From an uncultured Sphingobium sp. (lineage in GTDB: Bacteria; Pseudomonadota; Alphaproteobacteria; Sphingomonadales; Sphingomonadaceae), in NCBI GenBank assembly GCA_946479185.1, contig CAMLFF010000019.1, positions 1 through 20,758 on the forward strand: a stretch of DNA of 20,758 nucleotides, read 5' to 3'. Of this stretch, positions 18,495 through 20,758 are shown one piece after another; positions within the stretch are counted from its first letter, which is position 1, and every line of letters begins with the position of its first letter. A program made the translations under genes and the position numbers. The notes beneath the pieces were generated by a model, which was given only the letters and a program-made list of their open reading frames with translations, made no database searches and was not told the origin of the DNA.

Positions 18495-19055
18495 ATGGCG
18501 AAGCTCATCCTGTTCAACAAGCCGTTCGGCGTGCTGACCCAGTTCACGGATTCCAGCACCGACGGCAAGCGCCCGACACTCTCGGAGTATATCAAGGTGC
18601 CGGGCGTTTACCCCGCTGGGCGGCTGGATCTGGATAGCGAAGGCCTGCTGCTGCTCACCGATGATGGGCGCTTGCAGGCGCGCATTGCCGAACCGCGCTA
18701 CAAAATGCCCAAAACCTATCTCGCGCAGGTTGAGGGCGATGTGACGCAGGACAGCATCGAGCAATTGCGCAAGGGTGTGCGGCTCAAGGATGGCGTCACG
18801 CTCCCCGCCGAGGTCGAGCGCATCGATGATCCTGCGCTCTGGCCGCGCGATCCGCCGATCCGCGTGCGCAAGAGCATTCCCGATTGCTGGATCAGTCTCA
18901 CCATTCGCGAGGGGCGCAACCGGCAGGTGCGGCGGATGACGGCAGCCATCGGCCACCCGACGCTGCGCCTTGTGCGCTGGCGTGTCGGTGAGTGGTCGAT
19001 GGAGGGGATTGCGCCGGGCGAATGGCGGGAAGTCCCCAATCCGGGGAGCTGGTGA
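18495..19055 (+). CDS. rluE: 23S rRNA pseudouridine synthase RluE
   Basis: RsuA/RluB/RluE-group pseudouridine synthase of 186 residues. E. coli RluE converts U2457 of 23S rRNA, near the peptidyl transferase centre. Visible features are [15 protein letters not shown] at the N-terminus, the catalytic motif [18 protein letters not shown] with Asp45, [36 protein letters not shown] and the ending GEWREVPN, which match RluE segment by segment. The enzyme lacks the S4 domain found in RluB and RsuA, as RluE does. The gene sits 2 bp after roxA, a second large-subunit modification gene, in a likely two-gene operon. It ends 113 bp before the TonB-like gene. Confidence 0.93.
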   Translation: MAKLILFNKPFGVLTQFTDSSTDGKRPTLSEYIKVPGVYPAGRLDLDSEGLLLLTDDGRLQARIAEPRYKMPKTYLAQVEGDVTQDSIEQLRKGVRLKDGVTLPAEVERIDDPALWPRDPPIRVRKSIPDCWISLTIREGRNRQVRRMTAAIGHPTLRLVRWRVGEWSMEGIAPGEWREVPNPGSW

Positions 19056-19085
19056 TCTGACTGTGGCGGCGTGGCGCTCAGCCTT

Positions 19086-19101
19086 GCTTTGCCCGCAAAG
19101 C
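19086..19101 (+). terminator. Hairpin after rluE
   Basis: GCTTTG (19086-19091) and CAAAGC (19096-19101) form a perfect 6 bp stem with a CCCG loop, in the 113 bp after rluE. It is followed by a C-run, not a T-run, so it may be a weak or factor-assisted terminator. Confidence 0.3.
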
Positions 19102-19168
19102 CCCCCTAAGTCCGCGATCACAAGGTGGGAGGCTTTGACCGTCACGCGCTTAGGGAAGTCGTTCCTCT

Positions 19169-19948
19169 TTGTCCCAACCTCTCGATCCTGAACTGCCCAG
19201 CCGATTGGAACGCGTCCGCGCATGGCTGCTGCATCGCGGACTTGCGCTGTTTCTGGCTTTGGCGCTGGAAGGCTTGCTGGGGCTTTTGCTGCTGACGCTC
19301 TCACCCTCGTTCAAGGGCAATGATGAGCAGGACGCGCTCACCGTGTTCAACATGGATGCGCCTGCGACGGAAGAAGCGCCCGAGAAGGCTGAGGCCGAAC
19401 CGCAGAAGGAATTCGCGCAGAAGCCTGCCGCGCCCGAAGAGCAGCCGGATCAGCCCGATCCGCAGCCAGCGCCGCCACAGCCCAATCTGCCGCCGCCCTC
19501 GATGATCCAGATGAACCGCGATCAGATGGCGGCGATGGATATCATGCGCGCACCCTCTGCGCGGCCAACTGAGAGCCGCCGCCCTGCGACCGCTGGTCCG
19601 CCAGATAGTGGCGTGCCCAGCGACTCACAGCGGGTCGATGGAACCGGCCCCAATGGCGAGCCACTCTATGCCGCCTCCTGGTATCGCGAGCCGACGGATG
19701 ATGAGCTTGCCGGCTATCTCTCCACCGCGAGCGGCCCCGGCTGGGGGCTTATCGCCTGCCGTACCGTGCCGGATTTCCGCGTGGAAGATTGTGTGCCGCT
19801 CGCCGAATATCCGGAAGGATCGAAGATGAACCGCGCAATCCTGGCTGCGGCCTGGCAATTCCGCGTGCGCCCGCCGCGCGTCGGCGGACGAGTCAAGGTC
19901 GGTGAGTGGGTCCGCATTCGCATCGATTATGATCTGCGCCGACGCTAA
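19169..19948 (+). CDS. TonB-like membrane-anchored protein, proline-rich
   Basis: 259-residue protein with the layout of TonB. A short cytoplasmic N-terminus and one membrane segment (about 24-45, HRGLALFLALALEGLLGLLL) are followed by an acidic/proline-rich linker (about 55-113, with repeated QPDP, PAPPQP and PPPS). The C-terminal domain of about 95 residues (about 165-259) ends VKVGEWVRIRIDYDLRRR, which resembles the last strands of a TonB C-terminal domain. It would span the periplasm. It could energise outer-membrane receptors such as the one encoded 3 kb upstream, but no ExbB/ExbD partner is here. The likely start is TTG 19169 with AGGGAAG ten bases upstream, since the next ATG lies beyond the membrane segment. 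The tRNA gene starts just downstream on the opposite strand. Confidence 0.7.
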   Translation: MSQPLDPELPSRLERVRAWLLHRGLALFLALALEGLLGLLLLTLSPSFKGNDEQDALTVFNMDAPATEEAPEKAEAEPQKEFAQKPAAPEEQPDQPDPQPAPPQPNLPPPSMIQMNRDQMAAMDIMRAPSARPTESRRPATAGPPDSGVPSDSQRVDGTGPNGEPLYAASWYREPTDDELAGYLSTASGPGWGLIACRTVPDFRVEDCVPLAEYPEGSKMNRAILAAAWQFRVRPPRVGGRVKVGEWVRIRIDYDLRRR

Positions 19949-19959
19949 TCACGGGAAAA

Positions 19960-20036
19960 TGGTGCGCCCGGCAGGACTTGAACCTGCGACCATTCGCTTA
20001 GAAGGCGAATGCTCTATCCAGCTGAGCTACGGGCGC
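19960..20036 (-). tRNA. tRNA-Arg (anticodon TCT)
   Basis: A 77-base cloverleaf on the minus strand. The acceptor stem GCGCCCG pairs perfectly with CGGGCGC, followed by discriminator A and an encoded CCA. The D arm contains AGCTCAGCTGGATAGAGC. The anticodon stem TTCGC/GCGAA encloses the loop CTTCTAA, giving anticodon TCT (reads AGA/AGG). The T loop is GGTTCAAGTCC. The gene is complete, and there is no sign of an integrated element at either end within the window. Confidence 0.97.
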
Positions 20037-20071
20037 GCGCGGGTTCCCTTAGAGCATTTTTGATCGGGACG

Positions 20072-20084
20072 GAAAGCGCCTTTC
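20072..20084. repeat. Small hairpin between tRNA-Arg and yhhQ
   Basis: GAAAG-CGC-CTTTC forms a 5 bp stem with a 3-base loop in the 90 bp gap upstream of both genes. The surrounding string TAGAGCATTTTTGATCGG has the look of an intergenic repeat, but only one copy is in the window, so repetition cannot be judged here. Confidence 0.25.
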
Positions 20085-20126
20085 GTAATGATTGCGGTCC
20101 GTGCGGACAGGTTGCATAGACGGAGC

Positions 20127-20714
20127 ATGGCTGCTCACCCGTCTCATGTGCCAGAGGGCACGCCACACCCATTCATCACGCAGGTCGATGCGAGTGCGCT
20201 GGCCGGGCGACCGCTGCGCTATTTCGATTTCGTGATGGCGGCGTTCGTGGCGATCTTGCTGCTCTCCAACGTGATCGGTGCGGCCAAGCTCTCCTCGCTG
20301 GGGGGCTTCACCTTTGGCGCGGGCATCCTCTTCTTTCCGCTCGGCTATGTCATCGGCGACGTGCTGACCGAGGTTTATGGCTATGCGCGGGCGCGACGCT
20401 GCATCTGGGCGGGCTTTGGCGCGATGCTGTTCATGGCGTTCATGAGCTGGGTCGTCGTCTCGTTGCCGCCTGCCGCTGGTTGGGAAGGGCAGGGCGCTTA
20501 TGAGGCGGTGTTCGGCCAGGTGCCGCGCATCGTGTTCGCCTCGATCCTCGCCTTTTGGGCAGGCGAGCTGACCAACAGCTTCGTGCTCGCCAAGCTGAAG
20601 CTGCTCACCAAGGGCAAGCATTTATGGACGCGCACCATCGGCTCCACGATCGTGGGGCAGGGCGTTGATAGCCTGATCTTCTACCCGCTCGCATTCTATG
20701 GCGCGTGGACCACC
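20127..20714 (+). CDS. yhhQ: Queuosine precursor transporter YhhQ (partial, cut by contig end)
   Basis: The first 196 codons of a VUT/YhhQ-family inner-membrane protein, which imports queuosine precursors (preQ0/preQ1) for tRNA modification. Family sequence is clear: AILLLSNVIGAAKL, GAGILFFPLGYVIGDVLTEVYG, FWAGELTNSFVLAKLK and RTIGSTIVGQGVDSLIFYPLAFYG, with membrane segments throughout. The family is usually about 220 residues, so about 20-30 residues are missing, because adapter sequence replaces the gene after GAWTT. The start is unsettled: ATG 20127 has GGAG only one base upstream. TTG 20112 and GTG 20148 are also in frame. It is divergent from tRNA-Arg. Confidence 0.9.
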
Positions 20715-20758
20715 AGATCGGAAGAGCGTCGTGTAGGGAAAGAGTGTAGATCTCGGTG
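20715..20758 (-). other. Illumina P5/Read-1 adapter, reverse complement (artefact)
   Basis: These 44 bases are the reverse complement of the Illumina P5/Read-1 adapter, starting with the junction AGATCGGAAGAGCGTCGTGT, as read when sequencing runs through a short insert. They interrupt the yhhQ frame. Together with positions 1-44 they form an apparent terminal inverted repeat that is purely technical. Confidence 0.98.

Noticed and set aside
19960..20036. tRNA-Arg as an integration site for a mobile element
   Set aside because: No integrase, no direct repeat of the tRNA end and normal chromosomal genes on both sides.
20049..20621. Minus-strand 190-codon open frame near the right end
   Set aside because: Shadow of yhhQ, which continues in frame up to the adapter on the plus strand.

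Overview
The window is a 20.7 kb contig from an alphaproteobacterium, most likely a member of the Sphingomonadales. The evidence is the GC-rich composition, the lepB-rnc junction, the TonB-receptor/PepSY pair, the TonB-like proline-rich protein and the overall protein style. The genus is not resolved. Both ends are sequencing-library adapter: positions 1-47 and 20715-20758 match the Illumina P5/Read-1 adapter in opposite orientations. Genomic DNA therefore runs only from 48 to 20714, and the genes at both ends (rnc, yhhQ) are cut by the assembly, not by biology.

Layout. (1) 48-2622: the start of rnc and all of lepB on the minus strand, divergent from pgi on the plus strand. (2) 2640-5870: a methyl-accepting chemotaxis protein (minus) divergent from an OprB-type carbohydrate porin (plus). 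This pair favours GAC for Asp where the rest of the contig favours GAT, so it may have a separate origin. (3) 6072-11103: a probable catabolic locus with an AAHS-type MFS transporter (minus), then across a 166 bp divergent control region an FAD-dependent oxidoreductase and a TauD/TfdA-type 2-oxoglutarate dioxygenase (plus), then a convergent Tat-exported aldo/keto reductase (minus). The substrate is unknown. (4) 11239-13695: a minus-strand transcription unit with a DEAD-box RNA helicase fused in frame to a YaiI/YqxD (DUF188) domain, followed by a 59-residue SANT/Myb-like protein whose ribosome-binding site overlaps the upstream stop codon. (5) 13831-17257: an iron-uptake pair, a TonB-dependent siderophore receptor behind one good and one weaker Fur-like inverted repeat, and a PepSY membrane protein 2 bp downstream. 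(6) 17347-19055: roxA (ribosomal protein L16 arginine hydroxylase) and rluE (23S rRNA pseudouridine synthase) two bases apart, both predicted to modify the large subunit near the peptidyl transferase centre. (7) 19169-20714: a TonB-like membrane-anchored protein, tRNA-Arg(TCT) on the minus strand, and the queuosine-precursor transporter yhhQ, cut by the contig end.

Most genes are ordinary chromosomal genes. The points most worth a second look are the helicase-YaiI fusion, the roxA-rluE pair, the catabolic locus of unknown substrate, the chemoreceptor/porin block, and the adapter contamination, which would otherwise look like 44 bp terminal inverted repeats. No CRISPR array, insertion sequence, phage gene or origin was seen.
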